Below, piece by piece: positions 1-13,761 of a DNA stretch of 64,000 bases (positions within the stretch are counted from its first letter, which is position 1; every line of letters begins with the position of its first letter). The position numbers were made by a program, and so were the translations under genes. The notes under the pieces were generated by a model that did not search any database, had not been told where the DNA came from, and saw nothing but the letters and a program-made list of their open reading frames with translations. Origin of the DNA: Paralvinella palmiformis (Eukaryota > Annelida > Polychaeta > Terebellida > Alvinellidae); NCBI GenBank assembly GCA_025642065.1, contig JAODUP010000322.1, forward strand, positions 164,501-228,500. The letters are read 5' to 3'.

Positions 1-14
1 AGTAGAAGTTACTG

Positions 15-16
<2 letters not shown>

Positions 17-55
<39 letters not shown>

Positions 56-105
56 GTTGTTGTCGTTGTTGTTACTGCTGCTGTAATAAGAAAAAGAATG
101 TTAAA
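17..105. repeat. TTA/TTG-type microsatellite
   Basis: Trinucleotide run (TTA)n passing into imperfect TTG/TTC and CTG units, about 75 bp upstream of the first visible receptor exon. It lies in an intron of the glutamate receptor gene. No function is apparent. Confidence 0.9.
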
Positions 106-181
106 GTAAGTCAGAGAACAACACAACCTTCCAGTTTCCGGTCTATTCCATAATCCTTCCAAATTATAAATCTCGTTTCAG

Positions 182-3100
182 ATTAGCAATAGATGTCTCG
201 TTAACGAAATGGAAGCCATCACACCTGATTGTACCGAAGTCTGTATGCAGCGAGCCGTGTCCGCCGGGTCACATGAAGCGTAACGACGACGCCCTGGACA
301 AGTGCTGCTGGGTGTGCATCCGGTGCGGACGACACATGATCCTGAAGGATGAGAACACGTGCGAGCCGTGTCCGAATGGTACCTATCCGGATCTATCGCA
401 GACCGTCTGCAAGCCGCTCCCCGTCGACTACATGACATTCGACAGCATATGGGCGATCGTTCCGGTCGTGATGGCCTCTGTCGGGATCCTGTCGACCATC
501 TTCATCGCGGCCGTCTTCATCAAGTTCAACAACACTCCGGTCATCATGGCCTCGGGTCGGGAACTCTGTTACGTCCTGATGATCGGGCTGTTGCTCAGCT
601 ATCTGATGACCTTCGTCATGGTGGCCAAGCCGACCGTAGCCACCTGCTGCCTGACCCGTGTCGGGCTCGGATTATCTCTCTCGATGTGCTACGCGGCCCT
701 GTTCACGAAGACGAACCGGATCTCGCGCATCTTCAACCGGGGGGTCAAGGCCATGGTGAAGCGGCCGAGCTACACGAGTCCACGGTCGCAGCTGGTGATC
801 TGCTCCTGTCTGGTCGCCGTCCAGATCATCGCCGCCATCACGTGGGTCGGCATGGATCTGCCGGACACGGCGCTGGTATATCCGGATCGCCGGACAGTCG
901 TACTGCGCTGCAAGAGTACCAACGTCGCCATCGTACTGTCTCTACTCTATAACATGATACTGATTACGCTCTGCACGGTGTACGCCTTCAAGACTCGAAA
1001 GATCCCGGAGAACTTCAACGAGGCGAAGCACATAGCGTTTACCATGTACTCTACGTGTATTGTGTGGCTAGCGTTCATTCCCATCTATTTCGGGACGAAC
1101 AAAAGCGATTTTAGGGTAAGTACAACTGAAACTCGACGTCTGCGAAGTGTTCAGCTTCCCTGTAGAGAACATCCGGATCTTATATGCCGGAAGTGAACGG
1201 TCCTTTCCTGCCTTTTTTAAAATTTATTTCGAAGGAGCATATGTAGAATCTACGCAAAATAATTCTAGCTCGACATAACATATATACACCTGTATTCGTT
1301 ACAATTCACATTGTCGTCCAAATCCCAACAAAGATAAATATTCGCTCTCTTTGCCGAACGATGTTTATTTACACTGACAGGATGGTTGTTTCTTCCGGAT
1401 TTTAGTTTATGGTGTGTTTGCAAATTCGAATTGCACACGGACGTTACCAGATATCATCGATATAAATCAACCGTAGCGATGATTCTGATGTCACTGATGC
1501 GGTGCGGAAGAGCTTTAAGGCGTTATTCAAAAATTTAGTGTTGAGTAAAAGAAGAATATAGCCAGGAGACAGTTGAAAGCATAAACAAATAACTCTTTGA
1601 TGGGATTTTTCCGTAAGTTGTCTTCACCAAAGGTCGTCTGTTTTTATGGGTGCTTATTAAAATGCGAGTTGACGTGGCGTCTGGATAATTATCAAAGCAT
1701 AAACAGTGATCAGCAGAAAGTGATTTAGTTGTGAATGTGAATACATGGATAGCTTTTAATTTATCTCTAAATGGTACATATAACCAACATTGTTTGTACA
1801 CATATAAGTTAAGCGATATTTTCGCGTAAGCTGTATTTATTCGAATAACTTAAATCGGTAAAGCAGTTTTAATAACTGAACTTTTATAATACAGTATTAA
1901 ATGTGTACATGTGTGGTGTGTGTGGGGGGGGGTGTAGGTGGGGGGGTATCTGGGTATCTGTGTGTGTGTGGTGACACAACGGGCACCCATTTATCACCAA
2001 TTGTACATGCGAGTTGTTTCATCCCGAAGAAGAAAACAAATGTTGTTTATAATATTTGCTAATTTAAAGTAATTAATATTGAAAAGGGTCGTAAAGTGAA
2101 TAATCAGAGAAATGGAAAAAGTCAGCGAGTATTAAAAGCGTACAATAATATAGAGCAACAAATGAAAACGATATAAAAACATGAAGATAAAACGCTGCTG
2201 GAATATTATTTAAATATCCATCACAAAATGTTAGAGACACTTTTTTCTAATAATCCTATGTCGTCTCTCGGCTTTCTGTATTATAAACGCAGTTTTAAAT
2301 ATAACAACGTATAATTAAACGTCAGTGAAAGCTTTCCGTGGATGTCAATTTCAAGATATATGAGATGTTATACTATACAGTATATGTTCGTAGCATTTAT
2401 TCGATAAATTCTTATACTAAAACCTCGATCTATAAAATGTATTCGACTAAACACGACCTGATTACTTAATCCGATTACTGGTTGATTGATTGATTTATGA
2501 GACATATTATATGTGATGCAATCGATAATAAACATTAACTTTCAAAAAACACAGCAAATTACCGGTAAATATTGTAATACAAAAAAATAAAATAGATTAA
2601 AGCGTTCAGAAGACAATTATCAACCAAGATTACTATCAACATGCATACGTGAATTACTGCTGCTTGATATTAGCTGTATCAAATTAAAGCCGATTTCCTA
2701 TACATCTCAGGATAACATTTGACACGGCCTGTAGAAATTTGCCATATTTCGAAAAATTCGAAAAGCATCATTATATGCTAATTTGGAGGATTCGATAGTC
2801 GGTTTATTTATAGCTCAGTCTCAGTACACTCACGTCTATAGTATTATAACATGAAGAGAATTTCACGGCATCGGAACAAAACTAATTTCTTTCCGATTAA
2901 CATCTGGCGCCACGTCGATAATGGAATCGTTAATTAGATTATATTGTTGCTTTGCCATTAAATGTATTATAACTATTAATTATATGGCTGATATATTTAT
3001 AATTAATAACTCATTCCAACACTGAAACCGTCTTAACTGGACGTGTAAGCTGTTAGCACACGGAGTTAGAATTACGTGTTTATTGTCTATGGGTGCGAGC

Positions 3101-4877
3101 CAAATAAATTAATTTCAGAAAATATTCCAGTGATAGGTCTATAGTACAAATATCCGTTTGTTAGTATAAATATAATGATAGGCATCTACCAACAAACTCA
3201 CAATAAATATAACGTCGGCATTTCAACGGTTATCTAGAGTTAATAATAAAAAAATTGCGCTTGACTCTGTTGCTCCGGGTAGGCGTCCATCGACTGTATA
3301 TCACAGATGTGTTCGGTGGCGAAACTAAAAAAAAACTGAACTCAGTTGAACCAAATAATTACTGACATTCACGGCTAATATCCTTGCTTATTGATCGTTT
3401 GCTGAAATTCATTTGTCGTAAACGAAGTGGAAAAACACGGAACGTTCATTCCTAACATCGGCTATTAAAACGCTTGAGGGCGCCACTTGCTTTGGATAGT
3501 TCTCATTGGCAAGGGCAAAAGAAATTACTCAACACCGGATTAATGATTTTTTTAAACATGGTTTATGTACATTTCATTCCCAAACTAACCGGATTATCGC
3601 AGCATTTTAACACCTGGGCCTTCATAAAATTGTCCCGATCGGGTTGAGACCGGATTGTCATCGCGCGGTCTAAAGAAAAGTGACTGTATTTATATACCAA
3701 CAAGAAGTTGATGAACCTTTTTCCTAATCAATGTAAAAGTAAGTGTGATTTATGATGTGATCAGACAATAAGTGCGAAGCTAGATTATACAATATCGATC
3801 GGCGATTGAATATTAACCTATCCCAAGAGTCTATCTGTTATAGAAATTTCCATCGTTCTACGATACGATATATATATAATATTTCGTATTACCTAGACGG
3901 TGCCATCAGTCTGTCTCCCGAGTATACATCAATCAGCGAACAGTGACAGTTAATACTTCACAAATTCACAATTTAGTACTGCGTTCATATTTTCGTTCCA
4001 GGCGCGTGTTACGACACCGAACATATTACTTCTGACGCATTTAATGGCACCTGTCATTTATAGGCGAAGAACGTTGTTTGTTTTCTGGCAATGAAATTTT
4101 CAGCCGATTTCGGAACATTTCTATAGACCGCCGTGCATTACTCTGACAGATCCGCTTATTGCAGACACTGACGTCTTAGATCAATGGTTAGAAATATTGT
4201 GTCGTAAACCTTCAGCCTCGTACCTGGATTTGTCAGTTATTTCCCCGATACAATCACCCCTCGGCCATGCGTACCAGGTGTGTCCAGGGCCAATCAAATC
4301 AACTTCGGGAAATAAAATGACGTCATATACATGGCTCCCATAACAGCCTACAGCCTATATTAGTCAATAAAACAGCATTAGCCTCGTAGCTAACTAGCCT
4401 CGCTGGCTGACTGGATTAGGATGTGGGACTCAATGTTCGTGGTGTGTGGATAGCATTTTAATAGAGGGTGGAGGCGAATGTCCATCTAGCCAAACAACCT
4501 ACAAGAATTTTTCCCCTGAACACAACACATATTCCAAATTCCAAATTTACGATATAGCTAATACAGAAGATCATTTTAATGGTTTCCAATACCTTCTGAT
4601 CCCTTTCGTTCGTCGCTGTAGGCCCGCCATCTATGTATTTAGTCAATATTGAGTCTACCAAGGTTTGTTAAACAGCTATGGCCAGTCGACTACCATACAA
4701 CATTTTCAACAAAGGGTCGCTCTATGGTGCCAGCCATCTTTTGAAATCTTCTTAAAGAAGGCTCAGAAATACGTCACGTTTGTGGACTTATCTGCGCAGT
4801 ACAGTTGCGCAGTACAACGCTTTCGCCAAACCGGTATATTGGTCATATTTCTTACATAGAACATCGCTGATCTAATA

Positions 4878-4943
<66 letters not shown>

Positions 4944-6682
4944 ATCAGCTGCTAAGACATGTGCATCTACTGATGCTACATTTGAGAGTGAGACCAACTC
5001 AATTAATTGTTTTCAAGTCTGTCTGTTATCAGATATTAGTAAACAATGTGAATATTTATGTTGTTGATAACAGCCCAATATCCTTTCTGAATATTTTCGT
5101 ACGAAACACACCGATTGCGGTTAGTTTATGATAGTCCCCGCGGAGAAAATAAGGCTTTCTCATTTAGGTAACCAGCCTCGCTACGAATCATCATTTCGGC
5201 CATTTTTATTATTATAATAATAACAATTATCATAATTAATGTTATTTGTCTTCCTCAACAGATCCAGATAACCGCGCTGTGTATGTGTGTCAGCATTAGC
5301 GCGTCCGTAGCGCTCGCTTGTCTCTTCGTGCCAAAGGTCTACATCGTTCTGTTCCAACCGCACAAAAATGTCCGCCAGGGCGCGCACGGATCTATGGGAA
5401 GTGGCGCCCCCGGACGGCCATTCTTCGGCAGACCTTCGACCCGGTTCTCGTCCTTGGCCGCCATGAATGGGGATATAACATCACCAAGTAATGATGTTGT
5501 TTATAGAGAAACTCTATTAATTGTCACATTAATGATGTTGACGACGGTGATGAATTTGATAATGATGAAAATGATGATGATGATGATGATGATGACCATG
5601 ATGTTGATGACAATAATAATAATAATAATAATAATAATATACATTTTTAAACAAATACTATATAGCATGAGACATCTAAAGGTGTTGTACTGAGCTAATA
5701 CATAATATTACGTAGTGTCATTACAAAATATTATAAAGTTATACATAAATATTTTAGGGATTCAATTTATCCACGATAGTAACCTTACAAAATAGGCCAT
5801 CATTGAACTAAATGAAATTACACATCGCAAAGATATTAGTCACGTGACTTCTAATACCGTAGCATGACTATAATACATTCTACACAAATGACCTTGAGGG
5901 AAAACGTGTTTCTTTCAATTTGACACAAGCTAAGATTCCCATAGTTGGATCAATAGAGTAACATCTGAGTAAGCAAGCACCCACACGCGTAAACTGTCTA
6001 TTCCATCAATCAGCTATACATGTATACGTTGTGATTTGTCACAATAGACAAGACCAGTTAGCTCGTCTAATTAGACAAGCTTTCCAATATACACATACGG
6101 CGACCAGGATTTAAACAGAAACACTTCGTTGAGATTATAATATCCTTTGGTAATGTATTACCCTGTCATTGCCTTAGCTTTATTTTTGTATTTCGGTTAT
6201 GTTCAGAAATGTTTTGTTATTGATGCTTATTTATTTATAATGTTTATTGTCCTCAAAGTTCCTTATACTAAATTAACCTGTCTTTAACCTCAACTGTCTT
6301 TAAATAAAATAACGTGTCGATTAATCATCATCATCAAATGTCTTTATAATAGATAATGTGTCAATTAACCACCATCATCAAATGTCTTTATAATAGATAA
6401 TGTGTCAATTAACCACCATCATCAAATGTCTTTATAATCAATTAATTTGGTGTCTTTTATTTACAATCCTCAGAGGTATTTAATATTAAATGAATCCCTC
6501 TATTAACCATAATCCTCAAATTTCCTACTTCAGCTGGTCTCGCTCTGCTGATTGCGCAAGGAAGTACCCCGAAGCCGCAGCCGGCCCCGCAGACGGACTC
6601 CGATAAGTCGGATAAGGGTGGTTCACTTCGGGATCTCGATAGTTCCGGTGCGGAAAACTCTGATCCAGAAACGAACGTTTGA
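182..6682 (+). CDS. GRM: Metabotropic glutamate receptor, C-terminal exons (5' part outside window)
   Basis: Class C GPCR for glutamate in the plasma membrane. Three exons are visible: 182-1115, 5262-5487 and 6534-6682, with AG acceptors (180-181, 5260-5261, 6532-6533) and donors GTAAGT and GTAATG. Phases agree (0 at the first junction, 1 at the second), giving about 435 residues. The first exon opens with the hinge cysteine-rich module (SVCSEPCPPGH, KCCWVC, CEPCPNGTYPD) and then six membrane segments, including the family signatures FIKFNNTPVIMASGRELCYV and FTKTNRISRIF. The second exon carries TM7 with FVPKVYIVLFQPHKNVR. The last exon encodes a polar, acidic tail ending in ETNV and a stop. 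The N-terminal Venus-flytrap domain lies before the window. Codons are strongly G/C-ending although the flanks are AT-rich. The invertebrate subtype cannot be assigned. The short donor GTAATG after SP is the least certain junction. Confidence 0.93.
1116..5261 (+). other. Receptor intron with no recognised gene
   Basis: This 4.1-kb AT-rich intron separates the exon carrying TM1-6 from the exon carrying TM7. It holds a GT/G-rich patch near 1910-1970 and a long TA run at 4882-4940. Short open frames here have no recognisable domain. Confidence 0.75.
4882..4940. repeat. TA dinucleotide microsatellite
   Basis: About 29 TA units, essentially pure, within the receptor intron. Confidence 0.95.
5545..5640. 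repeat. ATG and AAT trinucleotide tracts
   Basis: Interrupted GAT/ATG repeats followed by AAT repeats just after the TM7 exon. If the donor at 5488 is not used, the reading frame runs into this tract and encodes a Met/Ile-rich low-complexity tail. I take that as intron read-through. Confidence 0.85.
6320..6437. repeat. 44-bp tandem repeat, about 2.7 copies
   Basis: The unit contains CATCATCAAATGTCTTTATAA followed by TAGATAATGTGTCAATTAACC. Two copies are nearly identical and a third is partial, in the last receptor intron about 100 bp before the final exon. Confidence 0.9.
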
Positions 6683-6951
6683 GCGGCGAACATTCAGTCC
6701 CGATGCCACTCGGTTGAGTGATAATCGAATGCTAGCTCGTGCACACTGGTGAGCGTGTTTGATCACCCGATCGGAAGTCCCGATCACCGGAAACGGGAGA
6801 CGCCCGACTGGGGAACGTCTTGTCACGTGTTATGGTTCAGACTTAGGATTGGCTGATTGGATATCTGTCGTCGAATGAATGTAGACTGTGGGTGCTTTCT
6901 GTCGCATTTAGACGATTATAGATAAAGAAATCTCTTCGATAACAGAATATG

Positions 6952-6985
<34 letters not shown>

Positions 6986-7465
6986 ATTACTACTATTATC
7001 ATTATTACCGCTATTCTGACCGGATGGCTGGCACACTGTGCAGTGTTTCTCGCGATGTGATAATTAGGCTAAAGCTGTTGAACCTTGCTGCGTTGGGGTT
7101 TATTTTCCTGTCAACTTCGGAAACTAACTGCAAAAAATGATTGTGTGGCTATGGTAAATAGAAAGAGAGAGAGATCCCGGCAGACAAACATTGGATTACC
7201 GTCATTCCGTCGTCTATATCCGGGGTATTGGCTTCGTGGCGGGTCTGCTTCGTTTACCATTGTTGTCATGCTGTTTATCCGTTACTGATCGTACTATAGC
7301 CGATTCGTCTCTATACAATGTTGTACTCTGTGCGAAGAGTCAGTACCTATCAACTACTCATAATTGATGTCAATTCGACATGATTCAAGTATTGTTATGT
7401 TCCGAGTATTACAATTTGATAATTAATAAAATCACTTGTACGTAGATGTGTCGCCTCGCTTGCTT
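6683..7465 (+). other. Probable 3' UTR of the glutamate receptor gene
   Basis: Follows the receptor stop codon. It includes a (TAT)n tract at 6953-6983 and an AATAAA hexamer at 7425-7430. No protein gene was recognised. Confidence 0.6.
7425..7430 (+). terminator. Candidate polyadenylation signal (receptor)
   Basis: AATAAA 743 bp after the receptor stop codon and just before the minisatellite begins. It is the best-placed hexamer seen, but has no transcript support. Confidence 0.45.
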
Positions 7466-8770
7466 GCGTAATACCACTTCGTGTACCATGTGTAACTGAT
7501 TTGAGCGTTTATTTATTTTTCCGCAACACCACTCCGTATACCGCACGTGGCTGACTTGAGCTTTTATTTATTTTTGCGTAATATCACTCCGTATCTTGTA
7601 CGTGACTGACTTTGAAGCTTTGTTTACTTTGAGTAATATCACTCCGTATCTTGTACGTGACTGACTTTGAAGCTTTGTTTACTTTGAGTAATATCACTCC
7701 GTATCTTGTACGTGACTGACTTTGAAGCTTTGTTTACTTTGAGTAATATCACTCCGTATCTGTACGTGACTGACTTTGAAGCTTTGTTTACTTTGAGTAA
7801 TATCACTCTGTATACTGTACGTGACTGACTTGAGGCTTTGTTTACTTCGCGTAATACCACTCTGTGTACCGTATATGACTGACTTGAGGCTTTGTTTACT
7901 TCGCGTAATACCACTCCGTGTACCGTACGTGACTGACTTGAGGCTTTGTTTACTTTGCGTAATACCACTCTGTGTACCGTACGTGACTGACTTGAGGCTT
8001 TGTTTACTTCGCGTAATACCACTCTGTGTACCGTACGTGACTGACTTGAGGCTTTGTTTACTTCGCGTAATACCACTCTGTGTACCGTACGTGACTGACT
8101 TGAGGCTTTGTTTACTTCGCGTAATACCACTCTGTATACCGTACGTGACTGACTTGAGGCTTTGTTTACTTTGCGTAATACCACTCCGTGTACCGTACGT
8201 GACTGACTTGAGGCTTTGTTTACTTCGCGTAATACCACTCCGTGTACCGTACGTGACTGACTTGAGGCTTTGTTTACTTTGCGTAATACCACTCTGTGTA
8301 TCTGTACGTGACTGACTTGAGGCTTTGTTTACTTCGCGTAATACCACTCCGTGTATCGTACGTGACTGACTTGAGGCTTTGTTTACTTCGCGTAATACCA
8401 CTCCGTGTATCGTACGTGACTGACTTGAGGCTTTGTTTACTTCGCGTAATACCACTCCGTGTACCGTACGTGACTGACTTGAGGCTTTGTTTACTTCGCG
8501 TAATACCACTCCGTGTATCGTACGTGACTGACTTGAGGCTTTGTTTACTTCGCGTAATACCACTCCGTGTATCGTACGTGACTGACTTGAGGCTTTGTTT
8601 ACTTCGCGTAATACCACTCCGTGTACCGTACGTGACTGACTTGAGGCTTTGTTTACTTCGCGTAATACCACTCCGTGTACCGTACGTGACTGACTTGAGG
8701 CTTTGTTTACTTCGCGTAATACCACTCTGTGTATCGTATATGACTGACTTGGCCGTTTATTTATTTTTGG
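7466..8770. repeat. 54-bp minisatellite array, about 24 units
   Basis: Head-to-tail units of 54 bp; a typical unit includes GTACCGTACGTGACTGACTT, GAGGCTTTGTTTACTTCGCG and TAATACCACTCCGT. Central units (about 7820-8740) differ by only a few C/T changes. The left-hand units are more diverged and some are 55 bp (CTTTGAAG, TTGAGTAATATC variants), and both edges decay (TTTATTTATTTTT variants). Because 54 is a multiple of three and the unit lacks stops in several frames, long repetitive open frames appear on both strands. They have no non-repetitive coding flank and are treated as non-coding. Confidence 0.96.
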
Positions 8771-9757
8771 TGCTTATATGTTTCCAGGCCATTAACCTCA
8801 CGATCTTTATTTGTACGTGGCTCTTACTAGATATCAGTCCCTAATTAAGTACACAGAAGCCCTTATTGTGTACACCTTTCGCGTGTACGGGAACCGAGCG
8901 GAATTTCCGAGATGTGCACACTTTACGGTTGCCGTATTTCACGTTAGAAGAAATGGCGTATAACCTGAACTGAATGCCCTAGTAGTCCAATGTTATTCGT
9001 TCACGAAGCTCGGCCGCCTCTTCTGACTTCACACGCACGAACTGACCTATTCCCGAACAACGACTTTCGACTGTTTCAATTTTTGCAATTCATTTGGCGT
9101 GGTTTCAGTTGGCTTTATATGACGCGTTATATCAGCCATATTAACTGCACAGTTTTTCAAACTAATACCTTGCTGATTACTCCCGATTATAACCGGAGAA
9201 GGCTTCTAATTAGTAGGTGCACCTCTAGATAACGGCACAATGCATGGCATCATTAAAGTCGAAGCTCTCACCGTAAAAACATTCAAAGTAAGATTGTTGT
9301 ATTGTCTCTGTATATGGAAAACTTACTGCAAAAAATCTCATATCCTTAATCAGCCATATATCATCGCTCACGTGATGGGCGATTACGGCTACTAATAAAG
9401 GAGTGGGGTTTACTCATATCGATTCTTTGGTAACTTTGACCCCTATTCAATGTCGATAATATATACAACTGAGGGTGGTGTGCGTGTGTGTGTTCGCGCG
9501 CGCGCGTGCGCGCGTGCGTGTGTGTGATTATCTCTCATTGGTATGACGCATCCCCCTATTCGCCAAACTCCAAAAATCTATCTAGCACGCTGCTGTGGTA
9601 ATAACAACAATCACAACAATAACAACAACAACTGCAACAATTATCACAGCATCGTAAACAGTCAGCAAACTCCTCATCTAGTCAACTGGTTTTTTATTAT
9701 GTCCTAATCTAATTACAAAGATCATATATCTATCTATACAAATATGTCTTTTCCTAG

Positions 9758-9805
<48 letters not shown>

Positions 9806-10501
9806 CCAGTATCCCTCGGTATGCCGCCGACTCGTCCCCCGTGGCTTTTATATACATTAATTAATTATTCATTATTCGTAAAATAAAGCTGCTGTATTAA
9901 GTAATAAAAGCTTGTAAAGTGATCCAGATTATTGTGTATTGGTGTCATAGCTACACATAAAGCTGGCATTATATGTTTGTGTCTAGCTGTGATATGAGAC
10001 AGTATTGGACAATGCTTCCAATCGAGTACTAGGCAATATTTCACATTAAGGATGTTAGAATGGCTGTTATAAATAGAGGTTCGAACACTAGGCAACATTT
10101 CATTAATGACATTAGAATGGCTGTCATCGTAAGTGACATCGTGATAGTGACAATGACATTCTACACACTAGTGTTGATAGAGGTACGTATTCTTCGATGA
10201 TAAAATTATGCCTGCAATAACTGCATGCATCTGATGCAGTGCGTGTGTGCGTGCATGTGTGAGTGTAACTGTATGCGCACGTTAGTGCGTGCGTGTGTGC
10301 GTTCGTGCATGCGTCCGTAAATATTCAATTCCCTCTTCTTACACGAAGATGCCAGTGAGTAATCTTCTCTGTGCACTCATAACGTAGCTTATGTAGGGTA
10401 GTGTATGTTAGTGCTGTCTAGTGCAGTGTAATCTAGTCTAGTATAAAACACTCCTGTTCTTGATATCCCATAATATGACCACATACTAACATCAATTCCA
10501 G
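8771..10501. other. Intergenic: microsatellites only
   Basis: Contains an alternating purine-pyrimidine GT/GC tract (about 9480-9527), a (TC)n then (TA)n tract (about 9759-9800), and a GT/CG-rich stretch near 10240-10315. No coding sequence recognised. A promoter and first exon of the C2/fibrinogen gene would be expected here or further left, but I could not place them. Confidence 0.6.
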
Positions 10502-13337
10502 TCCACGACAGCCATTGAAGGCTTCATAGCAATAACGTTCGAGCGGTATAGCAATCCGACAGGTGGCGCTGCAAACGGCCAGTGCTGCGACGGTAGAGCG
10601 TTTCTGTGCGAAAACCACGGATGTGATTATGTATTTAAATTATGTCTGGATGATGAAGATAGGTATATCTCTATCTCCCTATCTGTTTTTCGATATGTCT
10701 GTATGTCTGTCAGTTTGCCTAGTGTAATCGTTCTTACTAATCATATTTAGAATACACATCTTTAAAAAAATATGAATAATATGAATACTTTCGTGAATAA
10801 TATCGTACATACATCATCGACATTTACACCCATACGCGCGCACTCACCAACACAAACACACCATCAATCTCCCACGCATGTATTTACGTGCAGATGCATT
10901 CACACACGCATATAAATATTTTAGCATTCAATCAAATGGCATAATATTTTAGCATTCAATCAACTGGCACACTATTGTTCTATCTGCCGTAACTGTGTAC
11001 ACTGCGGGAACATCACTATTTCTTTTCCCTTTGTTCGTATAAACCTCTCTACGGACACAACACACAAATAGGTCCAATTTATCTCAACCGTGACACGTTG
11101 TGGCAAATAGATAAATTTACCCCATAAGTAAATAGGGCATTCAGAGTTCATCCAAGATTGTGCACCTTGAAATCGGGTCGTATTCGCATCGAGGGGCGGG
11201 ATACAGTTACCGTGATAGAGAGAGATTAATATTTGAAATATTTTCAGTCGAAACACAAGGTCGGGTTGTCGCTATGGATATAAACAGTCGAAAGAAATTA
11301 GAAACCAAGATGACGTCATATTTGACCGATATATAGGTGATTTACCAAACCCAGTGATGTTTGCCATATCGAGTTGGCCGTCGGTTAGTAAGTCTATGGA
11401 CACAGATATAAACACATAAACGGGCCAACTATCTGGTTTTCTTTATCCCCAATTGTTTGTATACCTGCTGTCCTCGAGGTACGTGCGTGCGTGTATGTAT
11501 GTGTGTGTCCGAGCGCGCGCGTGTGTGTCACTAATGGGCTGCCCATCCGGGTCATTTTTGTCTTTCTGGCAGACATTTCTTGTGCTAAAGTTAGACGTTT
11601 ACGATAAGGATCAGCCGTTTACGAGTGACGATTACGTAGACTATCTTCAGATTACAATCGACCTAAAAATCGGGTCCCGGTCGTTTGTTGTCTACGGTAC
11701 CAGACCGACGGACAAAACCAGGTAAGTATAGAGATATAGACTCTGTAGGGTATATATCAATTATCCTATAGCTAGAAGAGGGGAAGACTATTAGGAAGAT
11801 ACCCTATGTTTGCGGTACGTCTAGTCAGGTGCTATGAAACCTATAACCAAACGAATAAAGTGACTTCCGTTCTGTGACCAAGTTAGACGAGTGACACAGG
11901 TCAGCTGAAACTCTGGCTCGTTTTTGGTTTACCTTTGGCAAATCGGAGTGTTACGTGATTAAGTCCGATTAAGTTTTATACTCAATCATACGCAATATCG
12001 GCCAAATATTAATACACTTTAACCACTTTAAAGCGACATATACACAGAACTCTATATGTAATGGGTAGGTGTAAACTTCCAGGCATCCAATCTTTCGTAC
12101 ATCACCTACATCAGTGAATTAATTATACGTTACAGTCTGCTCTGTGATAAACCCCGACTTACAAGTTTTAAATTACATTATTCCGTTTATATTTTATTCG
12201 TGTGCATTAGCTTTTCCTCATCGATGAGGCTTAAATGAAATAAACAAGAATTATACCATACGGCTGGCACATAGCATTCGCCTCAACATCAGGACAAATA
12301 CATACAAGTCCAATGCAACAGTAATGTAATGTGTCCAATATCACGAGATTTAATAATAATAATAACACCTAGTTTCTACTCGGTACTATTCGGAGTAAGT
12401 GATTTACGACATAGACGTTTCTGTAGCGTGTATTTTTCCTGTCTAATAAAGCTCCTATGATGTTTCCAACCTCAAAGTCAGTTTTATAAAGCTATGGTGC
12501 CACACCACACACACACTGTAATGCCTACAATCTGTGGCTTCACCTGTCAGACTATTGTGTGGTTTCTGATGGCGCACCTCCATTTGGATGTTTGGGTGGG
12601 TAATTATCCAAATTAATGTGGGGGAGGTGTCGCATTCGAAACTGGATAGACTGTGGTCACGAAGGACCACCTTCTATACTATATGTCCTTAGAGTATGGG
12701 ACTGTATTGTCAGTGGTGGTGATGATGATCGATGTTTTACGGCCACTTTTGTGCACATGCTAGGTTAAATGGGCCGCGTATTGTCATTGGATTGTACCAT
12801 CCAGGATTGAGGCCTGAAATCTGCAAGTGACTAAATATTATTTAAGAAGTTTCTATGACCAGCATCATATTCAATTAGTAAAAACTAATTTTAAAAATAT
12901 ATCAAAACCACTATTTTATTTTATTCGTTAAATCACAACAATTTCAGTTTTTTAAATCAGGAATTAAAAATCGAGGTTTTACACAAAATTTAAACATTGA
13001 TTTTTTTAATTCAATAACATAAATTATTTGACTTAAATCGAGCAATTCTGGTCTCTAGTACACCATGTTTTTTTAAAAATGATATTTGGGAAGCACATCG
13101 TCACATTACTGTCACGGACTTTGGTGGATTTGTTATAATTGCATAAATTTAAATTACAAAAGACAATCAAAATGAGAATGTGACATCGTCTGATTAGTCT
13201 TTATTGTCTGATTAGTGTAAGATTGAATCCCATACATAAACAGATTATCTCAAATGATTTAAAACCATATACCTGTGTGTATTTATAGTAAATGACTTCA
13301 CACACATACACACATACACACACACACACACACACTT

Positions 13338-13370
<33 letters not shown>

Positions 13371-13725
13371 ATATAAATATACTTCCTATTATATTTAAAA
13401 TCATATTTGACTAATTACTCGTACCAGAATACAAATCATATTGCTCTAAAGCTATCATCGTATTAAAGTGGCTAAAGTTATCCAAGTACAATGAATCTTA
13501 TGTTGTTCTGGATTTGCCGAATCCTAATCGAAAAGTGGTAATTTCCGAGAAGGCTACATGACGTGGATAGCTACAAATGTTGTTCTTGAATGTGTGTCGT
13601 TTCGTGGGAGTAAAACATAAATGTGTCCAATGTGGCAAATGATATGACACATAACAAGTTAATGTAGCGAAATAGGGAGTTGTCAATGAACAATGTTGTT
13701 GTACGTTTTTAGGCGCCCTACCCCC

Positions 13726-13761
<36 letters not shown>

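Noticed and set aside
359..952. 197-codon +2 frame overlapping the glutamate receptor exon
   Set aside because: It is a shadow of the GC-rich receptor exon, with no domain. The receptor frame has clear membrane segments and hinge cysteines.
7466..8770. CRISPR-like array
   Set aside because: Units are contiguous with no unique spacers, and the genome is eukaryotic.
7639..8844. Long open frames of 164-343 codons on both strands
   Set aside because: They are translations of the 54-bp minisatellite (18-residue repeats). Openness on both strands follows from the period being a multiple of three, and no unique coding sequence or splice context joins them.
10972..11256. Minus-strand 94-codon frame and possible missing exon of the C2/MNNL gene in 10980-11260
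   Set aside because: A plus-strand frame here (GPIYLNRDTLWQIDKFTP) is suggestive of the missing C2 segment, but it has no acceptor/donor pair with the needed phase 2-to-0, and it hits a stop. I left the exon unresolved.
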